Shown here: positions 26,131 through 35,963 of the stretch, in pieces
Numbering within the stretch: position 1 is the first letter of the stretch
How the letters are laid out: each line of letters begins with the position of its first letter
Source: an uncultured Flavobacteriaceae bacterium
GTDB lineage: Bacteria > Bacteroidota > Bacteroidia > Flavobacteriales > Flavobacteriaceae
Reading direction: 5' to 3'
Assembly (NCBI GenBank): GCA_905479065.1
Contig: CAJQLB010000018.1
Coordinates: forward strand, 1 to 64,000
DNA length: 64,000 nucleotides
The notes under the pieces: generated by a model
Database searches by the model: none
Seen by the model: the letters and a program-made list of their open reading frames with translations, nothing else
What the model was told of the DNA's origin: nothing
Made by a program: the position numbers and the translations under genes

Positions 26131-27015
26131 ATGAGTCATAGAGCAGGTTTTGTAAATATTATTGGAAATCCAAACGTTGGAAAATCCACGCTGATGAATG
26201 CTTTTGTTGGAGAAAAATTATCCATAATAACGTCAAAAGCACAAACGACGAGACATCGTATCTTGGGTATAGTTAATGGAGATGATTTTCAAGTAGTGTT
26301 ATCTGACACTCCCGGAATTATAAAGCCCGCTTATGAACTACAGGAGTCAATGATGGGCTTTGTTAAGTCTGCTTTGGAGGATGCAGATGTTTTGATTTAT
26401 ATGGTTGAGATTGGTGAAAAAGTTCTTAAGGATGAGGATTTTTTTAATAAAATTACCAATTCTAAAATACCAGTATTATTACTTCTAAATAAAATAGATA
26501 ATTCTAATCAAGAACAATTAGAAGAGCAATCAGAATATTGGCAACAGAAAGTTCCAAACGCAGAATTCTTTCCTATTTCTGCTTTAACTGGATTTCATGT
26601 AAAGGAAGTATTTAAACGAATTCTTGATCTTTTACCTGAATCACCAGCGTTTTTTTCAAAAGATCAATTAACAGATAAACCTGAACGATTTTTTGTTAAC
26701 GAGAAAATAAGGGAGAAAATTTTGATGCATTACAAAAAAGAAATTCCATACGCTGTTGAAGTTGTGACTGAAGAATTTAATGAAGATGAAAAAATTATCA
26801 GAATGCGTTCAATAATTATGGTCGAAAGAGAAACTCAAAAAGGAATTATTATTGGACACAAAGGGGCTGCTTTAAAAAGAGTTGGTGTAGAAGCGAGAAA
26901 AGATTTACAGCGCTTTTTTGGTAAACAAGTGCATTTAGAGCTGTACGTGAAGGTCAATAAAAATTGGAGAAGTAATCAAAATCAATTAAAACGTTTTGGC
27001 TACAAAAACACCTAA
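26131..27015 (+). CDS. era: GTPase Era
   Basis: Era is an essential GTPase that binds 16S rRNA during small-subunit assembly. The 294-residue protein has G1 GNPNVGKST (near 12), G3 DTPGI (near 60), G4 NKID (near 119) and G5 SALTG (near 149). The C-terminal KH domain has the loop IIGHKGAALKRVG near 247. Length and motif order are standard. Its stop overlaps the 3' end of the convergent SIMPL gene by four bases. Confidence 0.96.
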   Translation: MSHRAGFVNIIGNPNVGKSTLMNAFVGEKLSIITSKAQTTRHRILGIVNGDDFQVVLSDTPGIIKPAYELQESMMGFVKSALEDADVLIYMVEIGEKVLKDEDFFNKITNSKIPVLLLLNKIDNSNQEQLEEQSEYWQQKVPNAEFFPISALTGFHVKEVFKRILDLLPESPAFFSKDQLTDKPERFFVNEKIREKILMHYKKEIPYAVEVVTEEFNEDEKIIRMRSIIMVERETQKGIIIGHKGAALKRVGVEARKDLQRFFGKQVHLELYVKVNKNWRSNQNQLKRFGYKNT

Positions 27016-27758
27016 TCTCCTCTTATATTATAATTTAATTTCATGGTGATCGAGGCTGTTTTATTCTTTGATGAAGTATTGTAGGTCCCTCCCCAAGAAT
27101 AGTCTTCATTTGAATTTTGTCCAGTTATTTGGAAAATTCCCATTTTTGCTGATAAAAGTTCACCCAAGACACTCGTCGAATTTTCTGATATTTTTTGTGC
27201 TCTATGGTGCGCATCATTGGTGGCTTTTGAAATCATTTCAATTTTTAAATCAGCCAGTTTTGTGTAATAATAACGTGGTGCTTGGGAGTAAAATTGAATT
27301 CCTTTATTTAAAAGCTCTGTAATTTCTCGTGATAACTGTTCTATGTTTTTCACATTATTCGATTCTATTTGTAAAGATTGTGTCAATATATAACCTAAAA
27401 ACTCATCACCGATATATTTGCCATCACTTGAATATTTTGGTTTAGTTTGTTTTCTGCTCGCCACAGCATTAAACACAAGTTCTTCATTGGCTACACCTTT
27501 ATCTAGTAGATACGTGTAAATTATTTTTTTATCTTTCTCTAAATCATTGTATGCCTTCTGTAAGTCATAACTTTCTTTTGAAAATGAACCTTCCCATACG
27601 ATGAGATCTGAGGTGAAATCTGCTTTTCCTAATCCAGTTACTGATATAATTCCTTCACTTTTATTACGATTAACAAAGGCATTTGCAAGTAAATAGGCTG
27701 CAATAATGATTGCTGTAGCAAAAATGACGGACGATATGTTTTTTTTCATTGAGCTCAT
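27012..27758 (-). CDS. SIMPL-domain (DUF541) membrane-anchored protein
   Basis: The protein has 248 residues (245 if it starts at Met4). An N-terminal membrane segment (about 9-27) is followed by the SIMPL domain, recognisable from SVTGLGKADFTSDLIVWEGSF, AYNDLEKDKKIIYTYLLDKGV and KATNDAHHRAQKISEN. Family members are periplasmic or surface proteins of largely unknown role, one being linked to oxidative stress in E. coli. It lies convergent to era and divergent from der. Confidence 0.8.
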   Translation of the reverse strand: MSSMKKNISSVIFATAIIIAAYLLANAFVNRNKSEGIISVTGLGKADFTSDLIVWEGSFSKESYDLQKAYNDLEKDKKIIYTYLLDKGVANEELVFNAVASRKQTKPKYSSDGKYIGDEFLGYILTQSLQIESNNVKNIEQLSREITELLNKGIQFYSQAPRYYYTKLADLKIEMISKATNDAHHRAQKISENSTSVLGELLSAKMGIFQITGQNSNEDYSWGGTYNTSSKNKTASITMKLNYNIRGD

Positions 27759-27859
27759 TGCTGTTTTTTTGTCTTATATGTACGAACCGACACCTTAATT
27801 TGGATGTTTTTATAAAACTTTACAGTCTAGAATTATCCATCATATTTTTAGGTTTTTTG

Positions 27860-27890
27860 TTCGCAGTGGAAACACTACCTTTACTGCGAA
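27860..27890. promoter_or_regulatory. Inverted repeat upstream of der
   Basis: TTCGCAGT (27860-27867) and ACTGCGAA (27883-27890) form a perfect 8-bp inverted repeat 15 bases apart, ending ten bases before the der ATG. Within it AGTG/CACT is a smaller repeat and TACCTTTA (27876-27883) resembles a -7 box. It could be an operator or an mRNA leader hairpin. Confidence 0.35.
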
Positions 27891-27899
27891 TTTATTATT

Positions 27900-29204
27900 A
27901 TGAGCAATATAGTAGCTATTGTCGGGCGTCCGAATGTTGGTAAATCAACTTTTTTTAATCGTTTAATACAACGACGCGAGGCCATTGTGGATGCAGTGAG
28001 TGGTGTGACGAGAGATAGGCATTACGGTAAGAGTGATTGGAACGGAAAAGACTTTTCACTTATTGATACCGGAGGTTATGTAAAGGGAAGTGATGATGTT
28101 TTTGAGGCTGAAATTGATAAACAGGTAGAATTGGCGATTGATGAAGCAGATGCCATCATCTTTATGGTTGATGTTGAAACTGGCGTTACTGGAATGGATG
28201 AAGAGGTTGCTAAACTTTTGCGGAAGGTAACTAAACCTGTGTTTTTAGTTGTTAATAAAGTTGATAATAATAAGCGAGCCGAAGATGCTGTTGAATTTTA
28301 CAGTTTAGGTTTAGGAACCTATTACACCATAGCGAGTATCAATGGAAGTGGCACAGGTGATCTTTTAGATGCTTTGGTTGATTCTCTCCCAAATATTGAA
28401 GAAGAGGTAGCTGAAGAGTTACCGCGGTTTGCAGTTGTTGGTCGTCCAAATGCGGGAAAGTCATCCTTTATTAATGCCTTAATTGGAGAAGAGAGATATA
28501 TTGTTACTGATATCGCAGGAACAACACGCGACTCCATTGACACCAAGTATAATCGATTTGGGTTTGAATTTAATCTTGTAGATACGGCAGGGATTAGACG
28601 TAAGGCAAAAGTAAAAGAAGACTTGGAGTTTTATTCGGTAATGCGAAGTGTTAGAGCCATAGAGCATGCGGATGTATGTCTCTTAGTTTTTGATGCAACC
28701 CGCAGTTTTGATGGGCAAGTTCAAAATATATTTTGGTTAGCAGAACGCAACCGAAAGGGCATTGTTATTTTAGTCAATAAATGGGATTTAGTTGAGAAAA
28801 ATAACAAAACAACTAAAGATTATGAGCAAACCATAAGACAACAAATTGAACCTTTTACTGATGTTCCTATTGTTTTTATTTCAACGTTAACAAAACAACG
28901 TTTGTACAAAGCCATAGAAACGGCTGTAGAGGTTTATAAGAACAGATCAAAAAAAATTAAAACAAGTGTTCTAAATGATAAGCTGTTACCTCTCATTGAA
29001 AAATATCCTCCTCCCGCCTACAAAGGTAAGTTTGTAAAAATAAAATACATTATGCAGCTACCAACACCACAACCTCAGTTTGCATTTTTTTGTAATTTAC
29101 CTCAATACGTCAAAGAACCTTACAAGCGCTATCTTGAAAATAAATTACGTGAGTATTTTAATTTTAATGGTGTACCGATAAGCGTTTACATGCGAAAGAA
29201 GTAA
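27900..29204 (+). CDS. der: GTPase Der (EngA)
   Basis: Der is the tandem-GTPase factor of 50S ribosome assembly. The 434-residue protein has two G domains: GRPNVGKST near 9 with DTGGY and NKVD, and GRPNAGKSS near 183 with DTAGI near 230 and NKWD near 297. A C-terminal KH-like domain includes [19 protein letters not shown]. The start at 27900 is supported by [15 protein letters not shown]. Together with era (26131) and obg (55676), three ribosome-associated GTPases lie within this window. Confidence 0.96.
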   Translation: MSNIVAIVGRPNVGKSTFFNRLIQRREAIVDAVSGVTRDRHYGKSDWNGKDFSLIDTGGYVKGSDDVFEAEIDKQVELAIDEADAIIFMVDVETGVTGMDEEVAKLLRKVTKPVFLVVNKVDNNKRAEDAVEFYSLGLGTYYTIASINGSGTGDLLDALVDSLPNIEEEVAEELPRFAVVGRPNAGKSSFINALIGEERYIVTDIAGTTRDSIDTKYNRFGFEFNLVDTAGIRRKAKVKEDLEFYSVMRSVRAIEHADVCLLVFDATRSFDGQVQNIFWLAERNRKGIVILVNKWDLVEKNNKTTKDYEQTIRQQIEPFTDVPIVFISTLTKQRLYKAIETAVEVYKNRSKKIKTSVLNDKLLPLIEKYPPPAYKGKFVKIKYIMQLPTPQPQFAFFCNLPQYVKEPYKRYLENKLREYFNFNGVPISVYMRKK

Positions 29205-29228
29205 ATCTAATTTTGTTCGAAAATGTAT

Positions 29229-29296
29229 TTTTTGTAAAGTTTATTGTATAAAATGTAAAATAAACTTTACAAAAAGTAAAAAATAATATATATTTG
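29229..29296 (+). promoter_or_regulatory. Promoter with a 17-bp inverted repeat before the membrane protein/XRE pair
   Basis: TTTTTGTAAAGTTTATT (29229-29245) and its exact reverse complement AATAAACTTTACAAAAA (29259-29275) are separated by 13 bases. The right arm overlaps TTTA (29266-29269), which lies 19 bases upstream of TATATTTG (29289-29296), a good -33/-7 pair. A further small palindrome TTTACAAAAAGTAAA lies at 29266-29280. No T-run follows the repeat, so it does not look like a der terminator. It is better read as an operator, perhaps for the XRE protein encoded downstream. Confidence 0.6.
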
Positions 29297-29323
29297 TATT
29301 CTAAATAAGAAATAAAATTAATT

Positions 29324-29797
29324 ATGAAAACAAATAATCTTTTACCAAATAAGCATAAATTAACCGGATGGATAATTTTTATTATTGGTTTAATTTCAAT
29401 TCTGATTCTATCCTTATTCCCAGAATTTGAAGGATTTATTAAAGTTCCAGTTGTATCAATTTACCACGATGGGTTTATGAGTTCAGAAAATGATGGTTTT
29501 TTTAAACTTGTAGAAAATGATATTACAGGTGAATTGGCTGCCTTATTTTTAATTATTGGTGGTCTTATTGTGGGCTTTACAAAAGAGAAAGTTGAAGACG
29601 AATTTATTGCTAAACTCAGATCAGATTCTTTGGTTTGGTCGGTTATTTTAAATTATTGCATATTAATTATTGCGATTATGTTTGTTTTTGACTTTACATT
29701 TATGAATATTTTGTTTTACAACATGTTCACACCACTTTTGTTTTACATATTTAGATTTAATTATTTAAAATTAAAATCTGCTAATCATGAAGAATAG
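29324..29797 (+). CDS. Small integral membrane protein paired with an XRE regulator
   Basis: I do not recognise a named family. The 157-residue protein has about four hydrophobic segments (near 15-33, 80-97, 115-132 and 134-148). Between them is a soluble loop with KEKVEDEFIAKLRSDSLVWSV, a pattern seen in Bacteroidota membrane proteins encoded next to short XRE regulators. It overlaps the XRE gene by 11 bases, so the two are translationally coupled. A role as partner, sensor or target of the regulator is inferred from context. Confidence 0.65.
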   Translation: MKTNNLLPNKHKLTGWIIFIIGLISILILSLFPEFEGFIKVPVVSIYHDGFMSSENDGFFKLVENDITGELAALFLIIGGLIVGFTKEKVEDEFIAKLRSDSLVWSVILNYCILIIAIMFVFDFTFMNILFYNMFTPLLFYIFRFNYLKLKSANHEE

Positions 29798-29990
29798 AAT
29801 CAAAGTTGCTCGTGCAGAATACGATATGACTCAAGCAGATTTGGCTGAAAAAATTGGTGTGAGTCGTCAATCTATAAATGCCATCGAAAAAGGAAAATAT
29901 GTACCTTCAACTGTTTTGGCCTTAAAAATTGCTAAATTATTTGGAAGAAAAGTAGAGGATATTTTTATGCTAGACTCTCTTGAAGATTAG
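29787..29990 (+). CDS. Short XRE/Cro-type helix-turn-helix regulator
   Basis: This 67-residue DNA-binding protein is almost entirely an HTH_3 domain. It includes TQADLAEKIGVSRQSINAIEKGKYVPS, where the recognition helix carries SRQSIN, and ends with IFMLDSLED. It resembles the YozG-like small regulators found beside membrane proteins. Its gene follows the membrane protein with an 11-base overlap. The long inverted repeat upstream of the pair is a likely target for autoregulation. Confidence 0.85.
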   Translation: MKNRIKVARAEYDMTQADLAEKIGVSRQSINAIEKGKYVPSTVLALKIAKLFGRKVEDIFMLDSLED

Positions 29991-29997
29991 GGTACAA

Positions 29998-30807
29998 CTA
30001 CCAACCGCCTGAGGCACCGCCGCCACCAAAGCCGCCGCCACCAAAACCACCGCCAAAACCGCCACTAGTGGACCCGCCGCCATTCCACCCTCCAAATCCA
30101 CCTGAACTTTTCCGATAACTTCTTCGACCAGAGTTACTGAGTATGATCGCCTCGAGGATGTCTCTATGACTCAATTTTTTAAAACTTCCAGGGCCATTCT
30201 TTTTACCACCATTGTTTCTAAAAGCTACGAGGGCAATCAATAAAGCAATGATAATAACTAGAAAAACAAACTTTAAAGGAATTTTAGCTGTTTTAGAGAT
30301 TTTTTTGTTTTGATACTCACCAAGTAATACGTTAAAAATAGCATCGACACCTCGGTCAAGACCTTCAATGTAATTGCCTTGCTTAAAGGATGGAATAATG
30401 TCCTGTTCAATGATTCGTTTTGATAGAGCGTCTGTCAAGAGATGTTCTACACCATATCCTGTGTTAATTGCTATTCTACGATCATCTTGAGCTAGTAAAA
30501 TTAAAATGCCATTATCTTCTGTTGCTTGTCCAATGCCCCATTTCTCACCCCAAATAGCACCGAGGTAATTGATGTTTTCGCCATTAGTGGTTGTTATTGT
30601 GATAATAACAATTTGTGTAGAAGTCGTGTCAGAGTATTTTACTAATTTCTCTTCAAAATATTGTTTCTCTTTTTTTGAGAAGAGATCGATGTAGTCATAG
30701 ACACTTGTTTGAATATTTGGCTTGTCTGGAACATCAAATTGACCATAGGACGTGTGTACTAATCCTAAAGTAAAAATAAAAATTAAACGTAATTTTAATC
30801 CTTTCAT
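29998..30807 (-). CDS. TPM-domain protein with signal peptide, membrane anchor and glycine-rich tail
   Basis: The 269-residue protein starts with a signal peptide (about 1-22). A TPM domain follows (about 30-170) with VYDYIDLFSKKEKQYFEEKL and TGYGVEHLLTDALSKRIIEQDIIP. A transmembrane segment lies near 180-198. The tail from about 235 is almost only Gly, Ser and Phe (GGFGGGFGGGGFGGGG). This YgcG-like layout is common next to LemA, and in plants TPM proteins act in photosystem repair. It overlaps the preceding TPM gene by four bases. The role is probably in the envelope but unknown. Confidence 0.85.
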   Translation of the reverse strand: MKGLKLRLIFIFTLGLVHTSYGQFDVPDKPNIQTSVYDYIDLFSKKEKQYFEEKLVKYSDTTSTQIVIITITTTNGENINYLGAIWGEKWGIGQATEDNGILILLAQDDRRIAINTGYGVEHLLTDALSKRIIEQDIIPSFKQGNYIEGLDRGVDAIFNVLLGEYQNKKISKTAKIPLKFVFLVIIIALLIALVAFRNNGGKKNGPGSFKKLSHRDILEAIILSNSGRRSYRKSSGGFGGWNGGGSTSGGFGGGFGGGGFGGGGASGGW

Positions 30808-31247
30808 TCAGTTCGAGATATGGTATCTGAAAGTTCATTTTTATCATCGTCTGAAATAGGAAAAAATTGTTTTAATTGTTTTCCAATTTCTGCTACACCG
30901 TCAATGAGACCTTTTTGATAGTCTCCTCTTTCAAAGTGAGTTTGTATGGTGTTTTTGGTACTTTCCCAAAAGTTGTTTTTAACAACCTCATTAATGCCCT
31001 TGTCACCGTAAATTGCAAATGATTTACTCTGAAAGGCTACATATATCAAAACGCCGTTTCGTTGTTGTGTTTTGTACATTTCAAGTTTTGAAAACATATC
31101 CATACACCTGTTGTAAACATCGCTTGTACAGGATGTTTCGATATGAATGCGGATTTCACCTGAAGTATTTAATTCAGCCTTTTGAATTGCCATAACAACT
31201 TTTTTTTCTTGTTCAGGCGATAAAATAACAGTATTTATTTCAGACAT
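30804..31247 (-). CDS. Second TPM-domain protein without signal peptide
   Basis: This 147-residue protein consists of one TPM domain, with VVMAIQKAELNTSGEIRIHIE near 16, QRNGVLIYVAFQSKSFAIYGD near 62 and a tail rich in acidic residues. It has no signal peptide or membrane span, unlike its neighbour, so one TPM protein should face the cytoplasm and the other the periplasm. The gene sits between lemA (2-base gap) and the larger TPM gene (4-base overlap). Confidence 0.82.
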   Translation of the reverse strand: MSEINTVILSPEQEKKVVMAIQKAELNTSGEIRIHIETSCTSDVYNRCMDMFSKLEMYKTQQRNGVLIYVAFQSKSFAIYGDKGINEVVKNNFWESTKNTIQTHFERGDYQKGLIDGVAEIGKQLKQFFPISDDDKNELSDTISRTE

Positions 31248-31249
31248 TT

Positions 31250-31846
31250 TTATTGAAATTCAAAATCAATTTCAGGAGCTTTTTCACTTCCAATATCTGA
31301 TTTATAATAATTCAAATCTTCAAATCCCAAAACGCCAGCAAGTAATGTATTTGGAAATGTTTTAATGTGTTTATTATAGGGCTCAACAGATTCATTAAAA
31401 CGATCTCTTGAAACGTTTATTCTATTTTCTGTACCTTCTAATTGAGATTGTAATTCTAGGAAATTTTGATTTGCTTTTAAATCTGGATATCGCTCTACAG
31501 TGACTAATAATCTCGACAAGGCATTACTAAGACCACTTTGAGCCTTATTAAAAAGCGCGAGCTGTTCTGGGGTAATGTTGGCCGGGTCAATTGTGGTTTG
31601 TGTTGCTTGGCTTCTTGCCTTAATGACTGCTTCCAAAGTGCTTTTTTCAAAGTCAGCAGCCCCTTGAACTGTTTTCACTAGGTTTCCGATGAGATCGTTT
31701 CTTCTTTGATAACTGCTTTCAACTTGTCCCCAATTTTTAGAGGTAGTTTCTTTTAAATTTACTGCAGTATTATTAAATCCCTTAACCCAAGAATACAATC
31801 CGAAAATTAAGAGAGCAATGATAATTAATGGTAGCCATTTTTTCAT
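31250..31846 (-). CDS. lemA: LemA family protein
   Basis: The protein has 198 residues. It has an N-terminal membrane segment (about 4-22) and then the LemA helical domain with NWGQVESSYQRRNDLIGNLVKTV near 39, LLVTVERYPDLKANQNFLELQSQLEGTENRI near 108 and a C-terminal FPNTLLAGVLGF motif. LemA proteins are widespread, anchored with a short outside N-terminus, and of unsettled role. It heads an operon with two TPM genes. Confidence 0.9.
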   Translation of the reverse strand: MKKWLPLIIIALLIFGLYSWVKGFNNTAVNLKETTSKNWGQVESSYQRRNDLIGNLVKTVQGAADFEKSTLEAVIKARSQATQTTIDPANITPEQLALFNKAQSGLSNALSRLLVTVERYPDLKANQNFLELQSQLEGTENRINVSRDRFNESVEPYNKHIKTFPNTLLAGVLGFEDLNYYKSDIGSEKAPEIDFEFQ

Positions 31847-31914
31847 AAGAATAACGTTTTGTGATTTATGTTTATGTAGTATATACTTTATAAGTAGGAA
31901 CTCTTCAGAAAATG

Positions 31915-32244
31915 TTACAACTGACTTTTTATTTTTGAAAGTTGACTTTTAATGTTTTCTAGCTTACTGATGATTTCAAAATTACTTAATGATTCCTTTT
32001 TTTGTTCTTTAAGATGAATTTTTGCTCCTTCAAGGGTAAAGCCACGCTCTTTGACTAAATGGTAAATGAATTTAAGATTTTTGATGTCTTCAGGCGTAAA
32101 TTTTCTATTACCTTTTGCGTTTTTTTTTGGTTTTAGAGCATCAAATTCTTTTTCCCAAAAGCGTATTAAAGAGGTGTTTACGCCAAAAGCTTTAGCAACT
32201 TCTCCAATTCCATAATATCGTTTTTCTGGAAGGTCTATATACAT
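31915..32244 (-). CDS. MerR-family HTH protein
   Basis: This 109-residue protein has a MerR winged-helix domain: KRYYGIGEVAKAFGVNTSLIRFWEKEFDALKP followed by NRKFTPEDIKNLKFI. A short coiled coil at the C-terminus (KLENIKSQLSKIKSQL) probably serves for dimerisation. There is no effector domain. Its start overlaps the M23 peptidase stop as ATGA, so the two are co-expressed, a pairing common in Flavobacteriia. Targets are unknown. Confidence 0.85.
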   Translation of the reverse strand: MYIDLPEKRYYGIGEVAKAFGVNTSLIRFWEKEFDALKPKKNAKGNRKFTPEDIKNLKFIYHLVKERGFTLEGAKIHLKEQKKESLSNFEIISKLENIKSQLSKIKSQL

Positions 32245-33215
32245 CAGTCTAGTGATTGGTTTTCTAAAGACGCTTTTTCAAGTAATTTTCCAAATTCTTC
32301 TGCTGATAAATTACCATAATAGAAATTTATTGGATTTATTTTCAAATTATCTTTAAATATTTCATAATGTAAGTGAGGAGCTTCAGAGCGACCCGTACTG
32401 CCAACAAATCCGATCAAATCGCCACGTTTTACTTTTTGATATGGTTTAACGTTGTATTTGTAAAGATGAGCGTAAAGGCTCATATAACCAAAACCATGGT
32501 CAATTCTAATATGTTTTCCATATCCCGTAGCTCTTGAGTCAGCTCGTTTTACAACACCATCTCCTGTAGCATAAATAGGGGTTCCCCTGGGTGCTGTGAA
32601 ATCCATACCTGCATGAAATTTACGGACTTTGGTAAATGGATCTGTTCTGTACCCAAATCCAGAGGCCATTCTGGTTAAATCTTCATTTTTGACAGGTTGA
32701 ATAGCTGGAATAGTCGCTAAAAACTTTTCTTTTTCTTTGGCTAAAAGTTTTATTTCATCCAGAGATTTTGATTGAACAACTATTTGTTTTTGCAGGATAT
32801 CTATGCGTTTATTTGTTTCAATGATGAGAGATGAATTGTCATAACCCTCAAGATTTTTGTAACGATTGACTCCCCCAAAACCAATACGTCGTTGCTCTTC
32901 AGGAATTGGATTTGCTCCAAAATAAAGTCTGTAAATTGTGTTGTCTCTTTCTTCAATATTGTTTAAGACAATTTCAGCTTCATTCATTTTTTTGTTTAAC
33001 AAGTCAAATTGTAGTTGCATATTTTGAACCTCTCGTGCCAATGCTTTTTCTTTTGGAGATTCAAAATATTGACTCCCGATGAACACGGATAGCATCCCAA
33101 ATAGTCCAGCAGCTAGAAGGAACACAGTCGCGTACTTAAAAGTCTTACGTTTTTTACGCTCTATCTTTCTGTAAGAAAGAGTTTCAGAATCGTAATAATA
33201 TTTTACTTTAGACAT
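32244..33215 (-). CDS. Membrane-anchored M23 peptidase
   Basis: The 323-residue protein has an N-terminal membrane segment (about 27-48), a coiled coil (about 58-95 and 125-165), and a C-terminal LytM/M23 metallopeptidase domain. The zinc site is complete: FHAGMD near 202 and HLHYE near 282, with GYGKHIRIDHG between. These enzymes cut peptidoglycan peptide cross-links or act as activators of amidases at division. Membrane anchor plus coiled coil resembles NlpD/EnvC-like factors. It is divergent from alaS. Confidence 0.9.
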   Translation of the reverse strand: MSKVKYYYDSETLSYRKIERKKRKTFKYATVFLLAAGLFGMLSVFIGSQYFESPKEKALAREVQNMQLQFDLLNKKMNEAEIVLNNIEERDNTIYRLYFGANPIPEEQRRIGFGGVNRYKNLEGYDNSSLIIETNKRIDILQKQIVVQSKSLDEIKLLAKEKEKFLATIPAIQPVKNEDLTRMASGFGYRTDPFTKVRKFHAGMDFTAPRGTPIYATGDGVVKRADSRATGYGKHIRIDHGFGYMSLYAHLYKYNVKPYQKVKRGDLIGFVGSTGRSEAPHLHYEIFKDNLKINPINFYYGNLSAEEFGKLLEKASLENQSLD

Positions 33216-33229
33216 ATCTTAATTTATTC

Positions 33230-33237
33230 TATTTTTG
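33230..33237 (+). promoter_or_regulatory. Possible -7 box for alaS
   Basis: TATTTTTG matches TAnnTTTG in the 104-bp spacer between the divergent M23 and alaS genes. It would give an alaS leader of about 75 bases. No clear -33 element is visible. Confidence 0.35.
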
Positions 33238-33319
33238 TAAGCATAAATAGAACGAGTTACAAATATAAAAATTGTTTACTACAATGAGCAATTTATATAA
33301 ACAAGCTTAACATAGACAC

Positions 33320-35932
33320 ATGAAATCTCAGGACGTACGTGATAATTTTTTAAATTTTTTTAAACACAAACAGCATGATATTGTTTCCTCTGCTCCAATG
33401 GTATTAAAAGATGATCCAACATTGATGTTTGTGAATTCTGGAATGGCTCCTTTCAAGGAGTTTTTCTTAGGGCATGCTCAACCTAAAAATAATCGCATCG
33501 CTGATACCCAAAAATGTTTACGCGTCTCAGGAAAACATAATGATTTGGAAGAGGTTGGCTATGACACATATCATCACACTCTTTTTGAAATGCTAGGTAA
33601 TTGGAGCTTTGGTGACTATTTTAAAAAAGAGGCAATTGCTTGGTCATGGGAGTTGTTAACCGAGGTATACGCAATCGATGAAAGCATGATTTATGTTACT
33701 GTTTTTGAAGGAAGCACTGATGCAGATAATTTAACCCTAGATTCTGAGGCTTATGAATTATGGAAGCAATTTATCCCAGAAGAGAGAATTCTAATGGGAA
33801 ATAAAAAGGATAATTTTTGGGAAATGGGTGATCAAGGGCCCTGTGGTCCATGTAGTGAAATTCATGTTGATATAAGGTCTAAAGAAGATAGATTAAAAAT
33901 AGACGGTAAAACTTTAGTAAATAAGGATCATCCACAAGTTATAGAAATTTGGAATTTAGTTTTCATGCAATTTAATCGAAAAGCCAACGGATTACTTGAA
34001 GAGCTTCCCAATAAACACATAGACACGGGAATGGGGTTTGAGCGTTTATGTATGGTTTTACAAGGTGTACAATCCAATTATGACACAGATGTTTTTACTC
34101 CGATAATTCGCGAAATTGAGACGATAACAGACAAACATTATGGTCACGCAGAAAAGTCAGATATTGCCATACGTGTTATTGCTGATCATGTTCGGGCTGT
34201 GGCATTTTCTATTGCAGATGGCCAATTACCAAGTAACACAGGTGCAGGATATGTGATTCGTCGAATTTTACGAAGAGCGATTAGATATGGGTTTACTTTT
34301 CTTGATAAAAAAGACCCATTTATTTATCGATTAGTCGATGTATTAAGTAAAAAAATGAGTCAAGCTTTTCCTGAGCTGAAGTCCCAAAAGCAGCTCATAG
34401 AGAATGTTATAAAGGAGGAGGAAATTTCATTTTTAAGAACCCTTGATCAAGGGTTAATATTGCTTAACAGAATTGTTGAGGAAACTACAGGAGATATAAT
34501 ACCTGGAAATAAGGCTTTCGAATTGTACGATACGTACGGTTTCCCAATTGATTTAACATCGTTAATTCTTAATGAACGGGATTTAAAATTAGATCATGAT
34601 GGATTTCAAAAACAACTTAAAAAACAGAAGGATAGATCACGTTCCGCAAGTGAAACATCTACGGATGATTGGACGCTTCTTCGCGATGACTTTGAACAAG
34701 AATTTATTGGGTATGATTTATTAAAAACTAATGTGAAAATCACAAAATATAGAAAAACAACTTCAAAAAAAGACGGTGAGTTGTTTCAACTCGTATTTAA
34801 TTTGACGCCTTTTTATCCAGAAGGAGGAGGCCAAGTAGGGGACAAAGGATACTTAAAAGATGCACACGGTGATATTGTGTACATACTCGATACAAAAAAA
34901 GAAAATAATGTTGTTATACACATCGCTAAAAACTTACCTAATCATTTGACAGAAACTTTCGAAGCTGTCGTTGATTCAAAACAACGTTACAGAACAGAGG
35001 CAAATCATACTGCAACACATTTATTGCACCAAGCTCTTAGAGAAATTTTAGGAAATCATGTTGAGCAAAAAGGATCTGCTGTTCATTCAAAATATTTACG
35101 ATTTGATTTTTCGCATTTTGCAAAATTGACGGTAGAGCAATTACGGGATGTTGAAAATTTTGTAAATGCGCGCATTGAGGGAAGTTTAGATTTGGAAGAA
35201 CACCGAAATACACCTATGAAACAGGCTATTTCTGATGGTGCTATCGCTTTGTTTGGAGAAAAATATGGTGACACTGTGAGGACCGTCCGTTTTGGACAGT
35301 CTATGGAACTGTGTGGAGGCACTCATGTGAAAAACACCAGTGAAATTTGGCATTTTAAAATTAAATCGGAAAGTGCCATAGCATCTGGAATTAGACGAAT
35401 TGAGGCCATAACTAAAGATGCTGTTAAAGACTTTTATTTTGATACAAACAGAGCGTATTTTGAAATTAAAGACTTATTAAATAGTGCACAAGACCCAGTT
35501 AAATCTGTGTCAGAGCTAAAAGAAGAAAACACAGCCTTAAAGCGTCAAATAGACACACTATTAAAAGAAAAAATAAAACACTTAAAACAAGTTTTAAAGA
35601 CAGAGTTATCAGAAGTCAATGGTGTTTTGTACGTTTCAAAAAAGTTAGATCTAGATACCTCGGGAATTAAAGACCTTTGTTTTGACCTAGGTAGTGAATT
35701 TAATAATTTATTTCTTTTGTTTGGAGCTGAAAATAATGGCAAGGCAACACTTACTTGTTATATCTCTAAGGAGATTGTTGCTCAAAAACATATGAATGCT
35801 GGTCAAGTTGTACGCGAACTTGGCAGACATATTCAAGGAGGTGGTGGTGGTCAACCATTTTTTGCAACTGCCGGTGGTAAGAATCCTGACGGAATTCAAA
35901 AGGCCTTAGACTTGGCCAAAGGTTATATTTAA
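33320..35932 (+). CDS. alaS: Alanine-tRNA ligase
   Basis: AlaS charges tRNA-Ala. The 870-residue protein has the full layout. The class II catalytic domain includes [17 protein letters not shown] near 91 and [13 protein letters not shown] near 237. The editing domain has the zinc motifs [16 protein letters not shown] near 562 and [11 protein letters not shown] near 669. The C-terminal DHHA1 domain ends with [16 protein letters not shown] near 844. Length matches the family. A GSCFA gene follows after 31 bases. Confidence 0.97.
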   Translation: MKSQDVRDNFLNFFKHKQHDIVSSAPMVLKDDPTLMFVNSGMAPFKEFFLGHAQPKNNRIADTQKCLRVSGKHNDLEEVGYDTYHHTLFEMLGNWSFGDYFKKEAIAWSWELLTEVYAIDESMIYVTVFEGSTDADNLTLDSEAYELWKQFIPEERILMGNKKDNFWEMGDQGPCGPCSEIHVDIRSKEDRLKIDGKTLVNKDHPQVIEIWNLVFMQFNRKANGLLEELPNKHIDTGMGFERLCMVLQGVQSNYDTDVFTPIIREIETITDKHYGHAEKSDIAIRVIADHVRAVAFSIADGQLPSNTGAGYVIRRILRRAIRYGFTFLDKKDPFIYRLVDVLSKKMSQAFPELKSQKQLIENVIKEEEISFLRTLDQGLILLNRIVEETTGDIIPGNKAFELYDTYGFPIDLTSLILNERDLKLDHDGFQKQLKKQKDRSRSASETSTDDWTLLRDDFEQEFIGYDLLKTNVKITKYRKTTSKKDGELFQLVFNLTPFYPEGGGQVGDKGYLKDAHGDIVYILDTKKENNVVIHIAKNLPNHLTETFEAVVDSKQRYRTEANHTATHLLHQALREILGNHVEQKGSAVHSKYLRFDFSHFAKLTVEQLRDVENFVNARIEGSLDLEEHRNTPMKQAISDGAIALFGEKYGDTVRTVRFGQSMELCGGTHVKNTSEIWHFKIKSESAIASGIRRIEAITKDAVKDFYFDTNRAYFEIKDLLNSAQDPVKSVSELKEENTALKRQIDTLLKEKIKHLKQVLKTELSEVNGVLYVSKKLDLDTSGIKDLCFDLGSEFNNLFLLFGAENNGKATLTCYISKEIVAQKHMNAGQVVRELGRHIQGGGGGQPFFATAGGKNPDGIQKALDLAKGYI

Positions 35933-35963
35933 AAAGCTTGTTGTAACAGCATAAGCAACAAAC

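Noticed and set aside
29229..29275. Inverted repeat after der as a transcription terminator
   Set aside because: No T-run follows the stem, the stem is AT-rich, and the right arm overlaps a good promoter for the next genes; operator is the better reading.
30001..30110. GC-rich repeat at the end of the TPM gene as an independent repeat element
   Set aside because: It simply encodes the glycine-rich tail of the TPM protein on the minus strand.
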